A DNA stretch of 56,279 nucleotides, taken from positions 1 through 56,279 of the forward strand of contig CAJKXZ010000007.1 in assembly GCA_905203995.1 (NCBI GenBank), written 5' to 3'. This DNA is from an uncultured Methanomassiliicoccus sp. Lineage in GTDB: Archaea; Thermoplasmatota; Thermoplasmata; Methanomassiliicoccales; Methanomassiliicoccaceae. Within the stretch, counting starts at the first letter, position 1; each line of letters starts with the position of its first letter. Positions 9,261 to 18,317 of this stretch are shown here, in pieces. The notes beneath the pieces were generated by a model. It was given only the letters and a program-made list of their open reading frames with translations. It had not been told where the DNA came from and searched no databases. A program made the position numbers and the translations under genes.

Positions 9261-12200
9261 TCAGAGTTTTTTCTGAGAGTCTCTTCTTTTCAGATACCAT
9301 GCTGAAGCCAGCAGTAAAATCATTGCAGCCGGCACCACCACGGCATAAACGATCAGCATCTTATCATAGGTCTCTTGTCCCTGGTACTCTAGATTAATTG
9401 TGTATTCTCCAGCAGGAACATAGTATGCATTGACCATGGAATTGGCCGGAACGTGAGTAAGAGCGACTCCGTCGATCGTGGCAACCCATTTCGATGAATA
9501 ACTGTCGCAGACCATCAACCAGAAGGGTTTATCAGAAGACGTGTTGATAGTATAAGATGTATTATTCTCATGGACGTAAGTAATTTCCGGATTGGCGGCT
9601 TGATCAGGTTGTTCAAGCGGCAGGATTGCTACCCCATAGAAGTTCATATTCTCCAGAGTAATCCGGTGTTTTCCTTTTTCCAGATGCACTGTTGCTTCCC
9701 AGTAGCGGCCGTTTTCAGTGAGCGTTACTTGTTCACCATCTACGTAAACTGTTCCGTTTTCTCCCGTGATCCTCAGCAGATAATCACCAGTAGACGGGAC
9801 GTCGATAACTGTCGAGGCAGAGGTCTCATTAATTGAAACGGTCATCGAATTCACGAAGACCTTCTCATGACCTACGGATCTTACGACTACTGAAAAGGGA
9901 TCGCCCGTAGCCAGGTACGATAAAGATGCGTTCTTAAGTTCATCCCCTGCGAGCGCCACTACTTTATGCGGTTCTTTATAGCCATCCGTCCAGATTTCGA
10001 CCAGAACAGCTGCGGTATTATCTAAACCAGATAAATCTAAAGAAATGTGATATTCTGTACCCGCGGTAGACTCGGCGATCCTGCCAAGAGTGTAAGCTTC
10101 TCCGGGTTTGAGAATCACTTGCGTACCGTCAGCGGCAACTGCATTGTAGAAGGCCGAGTTTCCAAAGCCGTAACCCCACTCACCCAGCCATGGTAGGTAT
10201 GTTCCTTCCCAGAGCGAAGAGAGGAAAGTCGGCACCACCAGGGAGGTGCTGAGTTTAGCCAACGCCTCGGAGCTGTTGCTGACAGCCGCATTAAATTCAC
10301 CAGTGGTCGTAAATAATGCTCTCTGGACGCAGACCTTGCCAGGACCCAGCGGCGTCAGGGTCACGGTATGTTTTCCTTTAGTAAGATCTAAGTTGGCAAT
10401 CTCGGTCCAGGCAGAGTGCGTAAATGTACTCCGGCAATCAATCCGCGCGATCTCTTCCCCATCAACTGCGACTTTAACAATGCCAAAATCTCCAGAGTAG
10501 ATCAGATCTAACCAGAGCGCATATTCGCCATCTTCAGCAGCGTTAACCGTGAAGGACAGATCAGACCTGCCGGAAGTAGAGACGCCAGGATAAGGAGAAT
10601 ATCCGCCACCATAATAGTAGTCGTTATACATCCATTCCGCTGAATCATCATTGGTATGAACGCTTCCCAGTGAAGAAAGCATGATTACTGCATCGCGGAG
10701 ATTGGAAATTTCAATGGCATAATCGGTGATCGAAGAAGTAGCCACTCCGCCCAAAATTTCCAGCATCTCGTCTAGATTTTCTTCAGAGTATTCGGGTAGA
10801 ACGTTTACGCCATTGAGCTCAGCAAGACCCATGCCGGCTAAGCCTACCAGATATTGCCTGCTCCCAATCACAAACAAAGAGGAATCTGCTTCGTGTACCC
10901 GCGGCTGCCAGTTTTCGTTTTCGAAGATGATTGCTCCGCCTTCATATTCTTTCCAGACAATCATCCCTACCAAAGAGGCAAAGAGATTTTCTTCGCTGTG
11001 GGAAGTGTGCACCTGTGAAACGATGAAACGGACATCGGCCGTACCGCCTAGCAGTTCAGAGAGATCTTTGTAACCAAAATTCTGGCCAAAAATGGCAGAG
11101 CCCACGAACGACCAGTAATCTTCAGTTTCCAGACCAAAGGCATACATCTTTCCTGACAGGTACGGGCTATACATACCCACGTCGGGAGTTTGAGAGGAAG
11201 GGTAGCCGTCAAACCGCGGTACATTATGATCATAATACACTTGCCCGTAAGGCAGGTTCAGAACACGGAAGTTGCCATCCACCCCTTTTAGATCCTGATA
11301 GGGTTCAGAATACACAGTGGGCAGATCAAAGGCTCGTACTTCTCCCGATAGTATTGCGGAAGATGAAAAAATCATGCAGAAGGAAATTACCACTGCGAGG
11401 ATTTTAGGATTGAGCAGCTCTTTTCTAGCTTTCTTCCAAGTGCCTCTCAACATCGTGGGCATAGCCCTTACCTCTTTAGCATGAGTGATGAGAATCGCAA
11501 TCATCAGCGCGTAGGCAAAGGCGGTCAAGAGATGGAAGCGGGAGAAAACCCGGATTGAATCCATCAGCGGCACATTTTCAAATAAGAAATTGAAAACGCC
11601 ACCCAGCGGGGGATTAGGACCACAGGCGATAAAGATGAAAAGAATCGCGGGAATCGCCAGGGAGAGGAGGAGATGACGCTCTCTTTTCACTTTTAACGAA
11701 TAAAAGGCCAAGAGCGGCGTGACAATTGCCGTCACGTAGATCAGAGGCCAGATACTGTAAATTATCGACCAGGAACCTAAACCTACAGTGGTGTCGATAA
11801 AAGTATTTTCACTAGAGAAGAGAATGAAAGAATGCAGTAATGAATAACTGCTGAATACTTGCGCGTCTTGAATTGCATAGACGGTAGCAAGCGTGTGGAT
11901 ACCGCCATCGGCAAACTTTGAAAACGCCATCGGCAGTACAAGAACTGCGACGGTAATCAGCCCCATGAAAATGGTCGTCAGTGCCTGAGGATACTCTTTT
12001 TTATTTTTAATCAGAGGCAGGATTGCATAAATAAAAATGAAGAGCAAGAGGAAGATCGCCGAAATCAGAATAGTATGAGGGGCGCCTACCGTTCCCAAGA
12101 TAAAGGCGACGATGGGGACCAAGGCGGCATAAAGCATTTTTTTGTCGTTGATCGCTTTATAAAGGACGAAAAAGAGGATAGGAAAGATAGCATAGCCAGC

Positions 12201-12641
12201 AACGAAAAGATGGTGGTTTTCAGTTATCTGTGAGAGATATACCTGTGAGAATAAATAGACGATACCGGCAGTAATCGCGGCCAAACGGTTTTTGGTTATA
12301 CCGTAGGCACAAAGATACATTGAAAAACCAGCCAGCCAGAAGAATCCGATAATAAACAGTCTAAAGACATCGGCTGAGGACATGCCCAGGACATTCTGCA
12401 GGAGATAATAGCCAGCCCCTAACGTCACTGAAGGAAAATCAATGTGACCCAAGGAAGGCATATCACGCCACGCAGAGAAGTAGGATCCTTCCTGAAACAT
12501 TACGCTTAGATCAGTGGGCGGACCCATTCCGTCCGAGCCAACAAAAAACGCACCTGTGAGATAATTCCTGAATACGATTAGAGTGATCGCAGCAAAGAAC
12601 AATGCTGGTACTAAGATATTCTTCACAGTGCAGTTTTGCAA
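9261..12641 (-). CDS. YfhO/GT-C-like membrane protein with large ectodomain
   Basis: This 1126-residue protein has about a dozen helices in residues 1-430, an external domain of about 650 residues, and a last helix near 1092-1115 with a basic cytoplasmic tail. The loop after helix 1 carries GSDGMGPPTDL and a later FPS-x-T-x-G segment, the layout of YfhO-like and related GT-C proteins that move sugars from polyprenyl phosphates. In the ectodomain, residues about 690-780 look like a carbohydrate-binding-module-type beta-sandwich (EYALWLDL ... KVAVDGEEIARI ... GKHTVTLTPLG), and about 960-1010 look like a second one. The inferred role is late surface glycosylation. The frame opens with TTG at 12641 without a convincing ribosome binding site; a GTG at 12626 is an alternative. 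A TATA-like ATTTAAATA lies near 12692-12700. Confidence 0.75.
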   Translation of the reverse strand: MQNCTVKNILVPALFFAAITLIVFRNYLTGAFFVGSDGMGPPTDLSVMFQEGSYFSAWRDMPSLGHIDFPSVTLGAGYYLLQNVLGMSSADVFRLFIIGFFWLAGFSMYLCAYGITKNRLAAITAGIVYLFSQVYLSQITENHHLFVAGYAIFPILFFVLYKAINDKKMLYAALVPIVAFILGTVGAPHTILISAIFLLLFIFIYAILPLIKNKKEYPQALTTIFMGLITVAVLVLPMAFSKFADGGIHTLATVYAIQDAQVFSSYSLLHSFILFSSENTFIDTTVGLGSWSIIYSIWPLIYVTAIVTPLLAFYSLKVKRERHLLLSLAIPAILFIFIACGPNPPLGGVFNFLFENVPLMDSIRVFSRFHLLTAFAYALMIAILITHAKEVRAMPTMLRGTWKKARKELLNPKILAVVISFCMIFSSSAILSGEVRAFDLPTVYSEPYQDLKGVDGNFRVLNLPYGQVYYDHNVPRFDGYPSSQTPDVGMYSPYLSGKMYAFGLETEDYWSFVGSAIFGQNFGYKDLSELLGGTADVRFIVSQVHTSHSEENLFASLVGMIVWKEYEGGAIIFENENWQPRVHEADSSLFVIGSRQYLVGLAGMGLAELNGVNVLPEYSEENLDEMLEILGGVATSSITDYAIEISNLRDAVIMLSSLGSVHTNDDSAEWMYNDYYYGGGYSPYPGVSTSGRSDLSFTVNAAEDGEYALWLDLIYSGDFGIVKVAVDGEEIARIDCRSTFTHSAWTEIANLDLTKGKHTVTLTPLGPGKVCVQRALFTTTGEFNAAVSNSSEALAKLSTSLVVPTFLSSLWEGTYLPWLGEWGYGFGNSAFYNAVAADGTQVILKPGEAYTLGRIAESTAGTEYHISLDLSGLDNTAAVLVEIWTDGYKEPHKVVALAGDELKNASLSYLATGDPFSVVVRSVGHEKVFVNSMTVSINETSASTVIDVPSTGDYLLRITGENGTVYVDGEQVTLTENGRYWEATVHLEKGKHRITLENMNFYGVAILPLEQPDQAANPEITYVHENNTSYTINTSSDKPFWLMVCDSYSSKWVATIDGVALTHVPANSMVNAYYVPAGEYTINLEYQGQETYDKMLIVYAVVVPAAMILLLASAWYLKRRDSQKKL

Positions 12642-12868
12642 AGCTTTGATCTAAGCACTCCCCTAATTTGCCAGCTTGCGACCAACTTGTATTTAAATGG
12701 ATGGTAGCAATTAGAAGAAAGAGGTAAACGTGCATATAAAATACTTATCTAATTATTGTACATATCAACTAAATATCTGCCATAATCATAGAAGGATTAA
12801 AATTCCTGAAATTGGTTTTATGGTGAACTTTAAAGAGATATGCTCCGCCTCTTTAAGGGGGCCACTTG

Positions 12869-13621
12869 ATGAATGACTCCGACTTCAAACAGTTCTCAAT
12901 AATTCTGCCAGTATACAATGAAGCTGAAAATATCGCCAAAATGATCTCAACACTCCATGAGCTTTATCCTGGCATCCAGACGTTAGTAATGGATGATAAT
13001 TCAAAAGATGGCACCATTGAGATCTGCCGAGAGCTTGAAAAGAATAACGAGAACGTGAAACTTTTTGTGAGAGATGCCAACGATAGGGGTCTGACCGCCA
13101 GTGTTGCGGAAGGCATAACTCACGCAGAAACTGCCTACTTCATCGTGATGGATGCTGATTTTCAACATCCTCCGGAAATTGTGAAAGAGTTGATGGAAGC
13201 ACTTTTGAACGGAGCAGACATTGTTATTGGAAAAAGACTGCAGAAGAATGCACTCACCGTCATCAGGCGCCTATATTCCAATGCCGCCCAGAATCTTGCC
13301 GCGTTTTATCTTAAATTCCATAATCAACCCTCGTCCCATGATATTATGAGTGGTTTGTTTGGTAGCCGAACAGAAGCGTGCAAAAAAATTGTAGAAGAGA
13401 AAGGTACTGAATTTGAAAGACCGGGATTCAAGGTTCTGTTTGATTTACTGAAATTCACTAGTCCAGATGCTAAAGTGAGTGAAGTAGAATACATGTTCTG
13501 TAACCGAGCGGGAGGAGAGTCTAAACTCAACAGCTCGATCATTGTCTCAGTTCTTAAACAATGTGGAAAACTTGGCAAAAATATTGCCAAGATTGTCAGC
13601 ATTGTTCTCTTTAAGGATTAA
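12869..13621 (+). CDS. Dolichol-phosphate mannosyltransferase-like GT2 enzyme
   Basis: This 250-residue GT-A enzyme probably makes a polyprenyl(dolichyl)-phosphate sugar, the donor for GT-C enzymes such as those at 3808 and 9261. It shows ILPVYNEAENI near residue 11, the nucleotide-binding VMDDNSKDGT near 38, the metal-binding MDADFQHPP near 94 and VIGKRL near 120, all of the DPM1 group. There is no C-terminal membrane segment, so it is the short soluble or peripheral form. The ATG at 12869 follows a GGGGG run by eight bases; an in-frame TTG lies one codon earlier. It converges on the next gene with overlapping stop codons (13618-13621). Confidence 0.88.
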   Translation: MNDSDFKQFSIILPVYNEAENIAKMISTLHELYPGIQTLVMDDNSKDGTIEICRELEKNNENVKLFVRDANDRGLTASVAEGITHAETAYFIVMDADFQHPPEIVKELMEALLNGADIVIGKRLQKNALTVIRRLYSNAAQNLAAFYLKFHNQPSSHDIMSGLFGSRTEACKKIVEEKGTEFERPGFKVLFDLLKFTSPDAKVSEVEYMFCNRAGGESKLNSSIIVSVLKQCGKLGKNIAKIVSIVLFKD

Positions 13622-14673
13622 AGCTTACTAAAATCACCAAGTACGGCATTATTTAGCGATAGTCCAGACGAGATTTTACATTCTTTTCCAAGAATCACGT
13701 TTTCAAGATTGCAATCATCACCGATGGTGCAGTTTTGTCGGCTCATAACACGTGAAAGATTAGCGTCTTTGCCCACAATGCAATTTTCACCAATAATACA
13801 AGACGTAAGGTGTGAATTATTGCCGATAACTGCTTCCCTACCGAGATAACAGGGCCCTACGATTTCACAGCCATTGCCCATGAAATCAGAAGAGACGATT
13901 TTGCCGCTACAGGTGGCTCCGCAGCGATTGCCGGTTGTACCTTTTCTTTCGGCCATCTTGAGGTTTGCTTCCAGTAGATCTGAAGGCCTGCCGATATCTT
14001 TCCATAAACCCTGAAGTTTTGAACCTTGCAGGTGTTTTCCAGTTTCAAGCAGTAACGGAAAGAGGTTTTTAGAAAAGTCATATTTTTCATCTTGAGGAAT
14101 ATAGTTTAAGACTTCTTTTTCCAGAACGTATATTCCTGCATTGATGAGATTAGAGAATACTTCTTCTTGTTTAGGTTTCTCTTTAAAACGTTCTATCCGC
14201 CCCGTAGAGTCAAGACCGACTATGCCAAACTCTGTAGGTTTATCGACTTCGGTCAAAGCAATGGTGACAAGCGCGTTGCTTTTTTTATGATCATCCAGCA
14301 GAGCGCGCATATCAACATCAGCAAGCACATCACCACTGGTGACGATAAAAGTGTCACTTAGTTTGTCTTCCAGCAATTTAACAGCACCGGCGGTCCCTGC
14401 CGGTTCTTCTTCGATAGTAAAATCAAGATTAACGCCTAACTCTGAATCATCCAAACAAGAAACCAGATCATCTGGTAGATAACCACACGCAAGATGTATA
14501 TCTTGGACTCCCGCACTTTTCAGAGATTCTATCGAATATTTGATACAGGGAATACCAATCACTGGCAGCATAGGTTTGGGCAAGGAATTGGTTAACGGCC
14601 TTAGCCGGGTTCCTTCCCCTCCTGCTAAAACAACAGCATGAGGTGCGTTTGACATCTGGATATTGTATGTCAT
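13618..14673 (-). CDS. Sugar-nucleotide pyrophosphorylase with hexapeptide C-terminus
   Basis: This 351-residue nucleotidyltransferase activates a sugar 1-phosphate. The N-terminal domain has VVLAGGEGTRLRPLTNSLPKP near 14-34, TSGDVLAD near 113, INAGIYVLE near 170 and a WKDIGRPSD near 225. The C-terminal 100 residues are left-handed beta-helix hexapeptide repeats (VIGNNS, CIVGKDA, CTIGDDC). This architecture is shared by archaeal GlmU-like, glucose-1-phosphate thymidylyltransferase-like and mannose-1-phosphate guanylyltransferase-like enzymes, and the sugar and nucleotide cannot be decided here. The start may be the ATG at 14673 or at 14655; neither has a ribosome binding site and a leaderless mRNA is plausible. 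It likely supplies the glycan block. Confidence 0.87.
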   Translation of the reverse strand: MTYNIQMSNAPHAVVLAGGEGTRLRPLTNSLPKPMLPVIGIPCIKYSIESLKSAGVQDIHLACGYLPDDLVSCLDDSELGVNLDFTIEEEPAGTAGAVKLLEDKLSDTFIVTSGDVLADVDMRALLDDHKKSNALVTIALTEVDKPTEFGIVGLDSTGRIERFKEKPKQEEVFSNLINAGIYVLEKEVLNYIPQDEKYDFSKNLFPLLLETGKHLQGSKLQGLWKDIGRPSDLLEANLKMAERKGTTGNRCGATCSGKIVSSDFMGNGCEIVGPCYLGREAVIGNNSHLTSCIIGENCIVGKDANLSRVMSRQNCTIGDDCNLENVILGKECKISSGLSLNNAVLGDFSKL

Positions 14674-14708
14674 CAACGTGGTATTTTACACTTATTATTA
14701 TCGTACAA

Positions 14709-15578
14709 TCAGATCGATATTACTTTTTTACCGTCTTTCTGCAAACACTCTTCAACAAAGGTTGTGTATTTTCCAAAATTCACATCAGCGGTGTGATGCG
14801 CGGAAACTTGCTGTTCAAGAGGTGGCAAGCACATATAATCACCATAGCTTTTTCTCAATACCGTATCATAATCTTTAGGGGCCCAGAACGTAGCATCTTC
14901 AAACTGTAGTTTCACACCTTCGCCATATACATCTTTGGAAACAAGAGATTTCTTCCAATTTCCAAAAGAGGCCAGATTTGCCATATAGCCACCACCAGCC
15001 TGCGATTTAGACATGGAGAGATCTTCAAAAATCCGGCGGGAAAGTTCACCATAGAAAAGCAGAGAAAATGGATGTAACATTTTTCCTAGCGTGCGGAATT
15101 TTTCCTGTGAGAACTTTGTACCATGGGCAATGGCGCGGAGCGCAGACATCCAGAAAGCCACATGGCCACGCAGATGGAGCATAAGACCCTTGTCGGTTTT
15201 AAGATCGTCCAGCGGCATAATGTCCACGAAAATACCTGTATGGGTGTCAACATATTCCAAAGGTTCTTCAGGATAAGTAGTACCATTGAGTCTCAGTCTG
15301 GCACTAAAAGAATAATAGTCTTCTTTGGTGATTGTACTTTCAATCGTATATTTTTCACCCATTTCTTTCTGGATAGCTTCATGAAACTTTATGTAATCCT
15401 TCCTCGGCATGAGCAGATCAATGTCGTCATCCCAGGGAATGAAGCCTTGATGACGAACAGCTCCTAGAAGCGTACCGTAGGCTAAGAAATACCGTAAGTG
15501 ATGCTTTTCACACACATCAGCAATATCCTTGAGGATTTGCAGTTCCATCAATTGAAGCTTCCTGAGTGTATCGTCCAT
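14709..15578 (-). CDS. LicD-family phosphotransferase
   Basis: This 289-residue LicD/FKRP-family protein belongs to nucleotidyltransferase-fold enzymes that move phospho-choline, phospho-ribitol or a similar phospho-alditol from a CDP carrier to a glycan. The signature is near residues 30-55: an AYGTLLGAVRHQGFIPWDDD core with a D-x-D metal site followed by a basic patch. The start at 15578 fits the family's usual N-terminus; the frame could extend to 15626 but the extra residues are not family-like. It lies divergent to an IspD/TarI-like cytidylyltransferase 430 bases away, a functional match: one makes a CDP-activated group and the other transfers it. The substrate is unknown. Confidence 0.88.
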   Translation of the reverse strand: MDDTLRKLQLMELQILKDIADVCEKHHLRYFLAYGTLLGAVRHQGFIPWDDDIDLLMPRKDYIKFHEAIQKEMGEKYTIESTITKEDYYSFSARLRLNGTTYPEEPLEYVDTHTGIFVDIMPLDDLKTDKGLMLHLRGHVAFWMSALRAIAHGTKFSQEKFRTLGKMLHPFSLLFYGELSRRIFEDLSMSKSQAGGGYMANLASFGNWKKSLVSKDVYGEGVKLQFEDATFWAPKDYDTVLRKSYGDYMCLPPLEQQVSAHHTADVNFGKYTTFVEECLQKDGKKVISI

Positions 15579-16010
15579 CAAAGATGAAACTTGTTTCAGA
15601 AATATAGAGTTAACGACACAAAACACACCATTTTAGCAAGAGTCTTTGAAACTCAAGCACAATTGCATGTTTTACGTCACGATCGCATGCTCTGGAATAT
15701 TCTCGTAAGTTATTTTTTCATTTCAGAGAAGATTGACGAGTTTTAATCTAATAAGTTAAGACACAATCACAAATCATGGCAATATTTTTTGTGAATTTTC
15801 ATGCGATACTCTAATAGTTTTTATTACGTCCATAATACGAATTACCAATCATCAGTTCATTGTTGAAAGAAGCCTAAGCTAATCTATCCTTTGGAGTAAA
15901 CAATCAAAATTCAATAACATTTCATGACGAATAAACTGCGTCCAATGCATTCAATGATTTACTAAAATATAATCCACAGATTTATGATTCTGATGGGGCA
16001 TACCGTGGCA
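15579..16010. promoter_or_regulatory. Divergent promoter region between LicD and IspD-like genes
   Basis: About 430 AT-rich bases without a gene separate two divergent genes. Several A/T-rich stretches could be TATA boxes, for example around 15830 for the minus gene's far side and 15963-15972 for the plus gene (TAAAATATAA, about 40 bases before the ATG at 16011). I see no repeat or hairpin of note. Confidence 0.4.
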
Positions 16011-16700
16011 ATGAACATTGCACTGATTATAGCCGGAGGAGTAGGCATGAGGATGTGCCAGCCGATTCCTAAACAGTTCATGGAAGTCAACGGTATCCCT
16101 ATAATCATGTATACATTGAGAACTTTTCAAGACCACCCAGAAATTGATAAAATTGAAGTCGTGTGTTTAGATGGATGGCAAGATTGGGTTAAAAAACATG
16201 CCGAAGAAGGGGGAATAACTAAAATTTCTGGAATCGATCAAGGCGGAGAAACTGGACAAGCTTCAACAAGAAACGGAGTTATGAGCCTTAGGGAAAAATT
16301 TTCTCCAGAAGATATTGTAATTATTCATTCTGCCAATCGTCCGATGGTGACGGCAGAGATTATTTCAGACTGCATATCCACTTGTAAAAAATTCGGTTCG
16401 GCGGTTACGGCCATACCCTGCATTGATGCTATGGTATACGACCAGCCGTTGAAAGTAGTGCCAAGAGAGAGGTTGATAAGAACTCAGGCACCACAGGCTT
16501 TCCGACTTTCAGAACTTGTTTCGGCTCACGAAGAAGCATTGCAAAAAGGAATTACCGGCTCTGTTGACTCTTGCACATTGATGATTGAACTTGGAAGAAA
16601 TGTAGTGTTTTCAAAAGGTTCAGAGAAAAATATAAAAATTACCATCAGCGACGATGTCGATATCTTCAAGGCGCTGCTGGCAATAGATTCTTCACCCTAA
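16011..16700 (+). CDS. IspD/TarI-like CTP-dependent cytidylyltransferase
   Basis: This 229-residue enzyme is predicted to make a CDP-alditol or CDP-polyol. The CTP loop IIAGGVGMRM near 6-15 is followed by PKQFMEVNGIPI, then HSANRP near 105 (HDAARP in IspD), and RTQAPQAFRL near 155 (TPQ-F). Archaea make isoprenoids by mevalonate, so an MEP-pathway role (IspD) is unlikely; a TarI/Bcs1-like role forming CDP-ribitol or a related CDP-polyol fits better, especially with LicD next door. The ATG at 16011 is chosen because the family begins one or two residues before the beta strand; the frame is open from 15984. It overlaps the end of ppcA by nine bases, convergently. Confidence 0.85.
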   Translation: MNIALIIAGGVGMRMCQPIPKQFMEVNGIPIIMYTLRTFQDHPEIDKIEVVCLDGWQDWVKKHAEEGGITKISGIDQGGETGQASTRNGVMSLREKFSPEDIVIIHSANRPMVTAEIISDCISTCKKFGSAVTAIPCIDAMVYDQPLKVVPRERLIRTQAPQAFRLSELVSAHEEALQKGITGSVDSCTLMIELGRNVVFSKGSEKNIKITISDDVDIFKALLAIDSSP

Positions 16701-18149
16701 GAAACCGCGCAGGTTAGCCGCTCTCAGCAGCGCTTCCTGCACTTCTTTGGAGCCGTGAATGTTTTCTGTGACGTAAGTCGTTATTTTCTCATGCTCCGCG
16801 TCAGTTTCATAATCGAGATCTAAGAGCTCGACGGCTTTTTTGAGCTGCGGCAGTGAGTCTAGAGAGTGCGGGTTCATGAAGCGCAGGGCATCCTGCATGC
16901 TGTGGTCGAAGTAAGGTGAAACGTCACGCACAAAGTCGAGATCTTTTTCCGTCAGCGCATTGAGGCCAAGCAGCTCCGGCGGCAGACCGAGGGAGTACAG
17001 AGCACAGCAGAAACCGATGGCCCGCGGTAATTTCACGCCTTCCATGCTGCGGGAGTAACCGAAAAGACCGATGTGTAGTTTCCTCTTGCGGCGGCGGGGC
17101 ACGAAGTTGGAAGCTTCCCAGATGACCGGGGCCAGTTTTGTCAGCTGGCGGCGGTACTCGGTGGAACAGCGCTGGATGATGTCTTTAGCGCGCTCCTGAT
17201 CAAGCTCATGCGCCCGCTGGCGGGAAGCCTCGTTGATTTTCTGGATCCCGTTACGCACCTGATCATGCGAATAATCGTATTTGAAAGCTGACTGGACCGT
17301 GAAGGTGTGAACAGAAGGATATTCTTCCATGATGGCTTCGACATTGTTCGGCTTCAGGTTACCGCGGAACGGTGCGGAACCGACACCAATGATTGGGCAA
17401 ATTTCAACACCGCTTTCTTCTTCCAGCTCCTGCAGATTGAGCAGGGCAATTTTGTTCATGAGAATGGCACTGAGATCGCCATAGTTCATGGCGGGATCAG
17501 AACGAGCCAAGAAGACGCGCTGATAATCCAGATCTTTGCCGGTGATGTACTCTTCCGTAATGTTCCGCGCTTCCAGCATATGGTCGAGATCTTCAAAAAG
17601 CGGAATAACATTGATTTTTTCCGGTTCAAAGGTACCGATCCAGTCGGAAACAGGGGAAGCATCATCGAAGAGCATGTGCTGTTTGCCGACCACGAAATCG
17701 CGGTAGTATTTGTACACCCGATCAACAGAAATGGCGGAAGAAGTCATCGGCAGAATGACTTCAAAGATCGGCGGCGTGTCGTTTTGATAGAAGAGCTGTG
17801 CCGTATCAAAAGAACGGGGAATCGACTCCAAAGTTTCCAAGAGGATCTTGGCTTCGTCTTTTTCAACGATTGGATTCGGCACTCTCAAAGTCAAAAAGAC
17901 ATCTTTGCCCAGCTGGTTTTCGCGGAAATAAGCTTCATATTTCGAGAGCAGTTTTTTGACCACGAAGTTATCGACTTCTTTACCTTCACAATCCCACATC
18001 TGCTCATCGCAGGCTAAGTGCGAGAATACATAGTACGCTTCCTGAATTTCATCTTCGCCACCCATTTCCGGAGATTCGGCAAAGAAAGGCGCATTGACAT
18101 TGTCAGGGTGTTGTGTACTCATACAGCGTGGTATTTTGAAGGAAGTCAT
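16692..18149 (-). CDS. ppcA: Archaeal-type phosphoenolpyruvate carboxylase
   Basis: This 485-residue PEP carboxylase of the archaeal family (about half the size of bacterial Ppc) carboxylates PEP to oxaloacetate for anaplerosis. Features include the N-terminal PRCMSTQHPDN, a hallmark of the family, the GVGSAPFRGNL segment near 270 with the basic PEP-binding residue, and FGYSRSMEGV near 370. The chosen ATG at 18149 lies 24 bases after a TATA box (18173-18181) and has no ribosome binding site, so the mRNA is probably leaderless; an upstream GTG at 18161 would sit before the transcription start. It is single-gene and convergent with the IspD-like gene. Confidence 0.95.
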   Translation of the reverse strand: MTSFKIPRCMSTQHPDNVNAPFFAESPEMGGEDEIQEAYYVFSHLACDEQMWDCEGKEVDNFVVKKLLSKYEAYFRENQLGKDVFLTLRVPNPIVEKDEAKILLETLESIPRSFDTAQLFYQNDTPPIFEVILPMTSSAISVDRVYKYYRDFVVGKQHMLFDDASPVSDWIGTFEPEKINVIPLFEDLDHMLEARNITEEYITGKDLDYQRVFLARSDPAMNYGDLSAILMNKIALLNLQELEEESGVEICPIIGVGSAPFRGNLKPNNVEAIMEEYPSVHTFTVQSAFKYDYSHDQVRNGIQKINEASRQRAHELDQERAKDIIQRCSTEYRRQLTKLAPVIWEASNFVPRRRKRKLHIGLFGYSRSMEGVKLPRAIGFCCALYSLGLPPELLGLNALTEKDLDFVRDVSPYFDHSMQDALRFMNPHSLDSLPQLKKAVELLDLDYETDAEHEKITTYVTENIHGSKEVQEALLRAANLRGFLG

Positions 18150-18172
18150 TAGCAAGTGCACTTTTACCTAAC

Positions 18173-18181
18173 TATTTAAAG
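18173..18181 (-). promoter_or_regulatory. TATA box of ppcA (leaderless promoter)
   Basis: The minus strand reads CTTTAAATA here. The usual 22-27 base spacing puts the transcription start at or within a base or two of the ppcA ATG (18149), so the transcript is predicted to lack a 5' leader. Confidence 0.6.
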
Positions 18182-18317
18182 ATAATTCCTTGATAGGGCG
18201 TTTTGATTCGACAAAAAGCAATTAAAGTATGTTTTACGTATAAATTATAAAGATTCTGAAAGAAAAACAGTGTTGATTTAACGAAATACGTACAAAGCAG
18301 TAAAGTGCAGTGGGCTC

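Noticed and set aside
16011..16700. IspD of the MEP isoprenoid pathway
   Set aside because: Archaea use mevalonate, and no other MEP gene is near. The LicD neighbour points to a CDP-alditol role.
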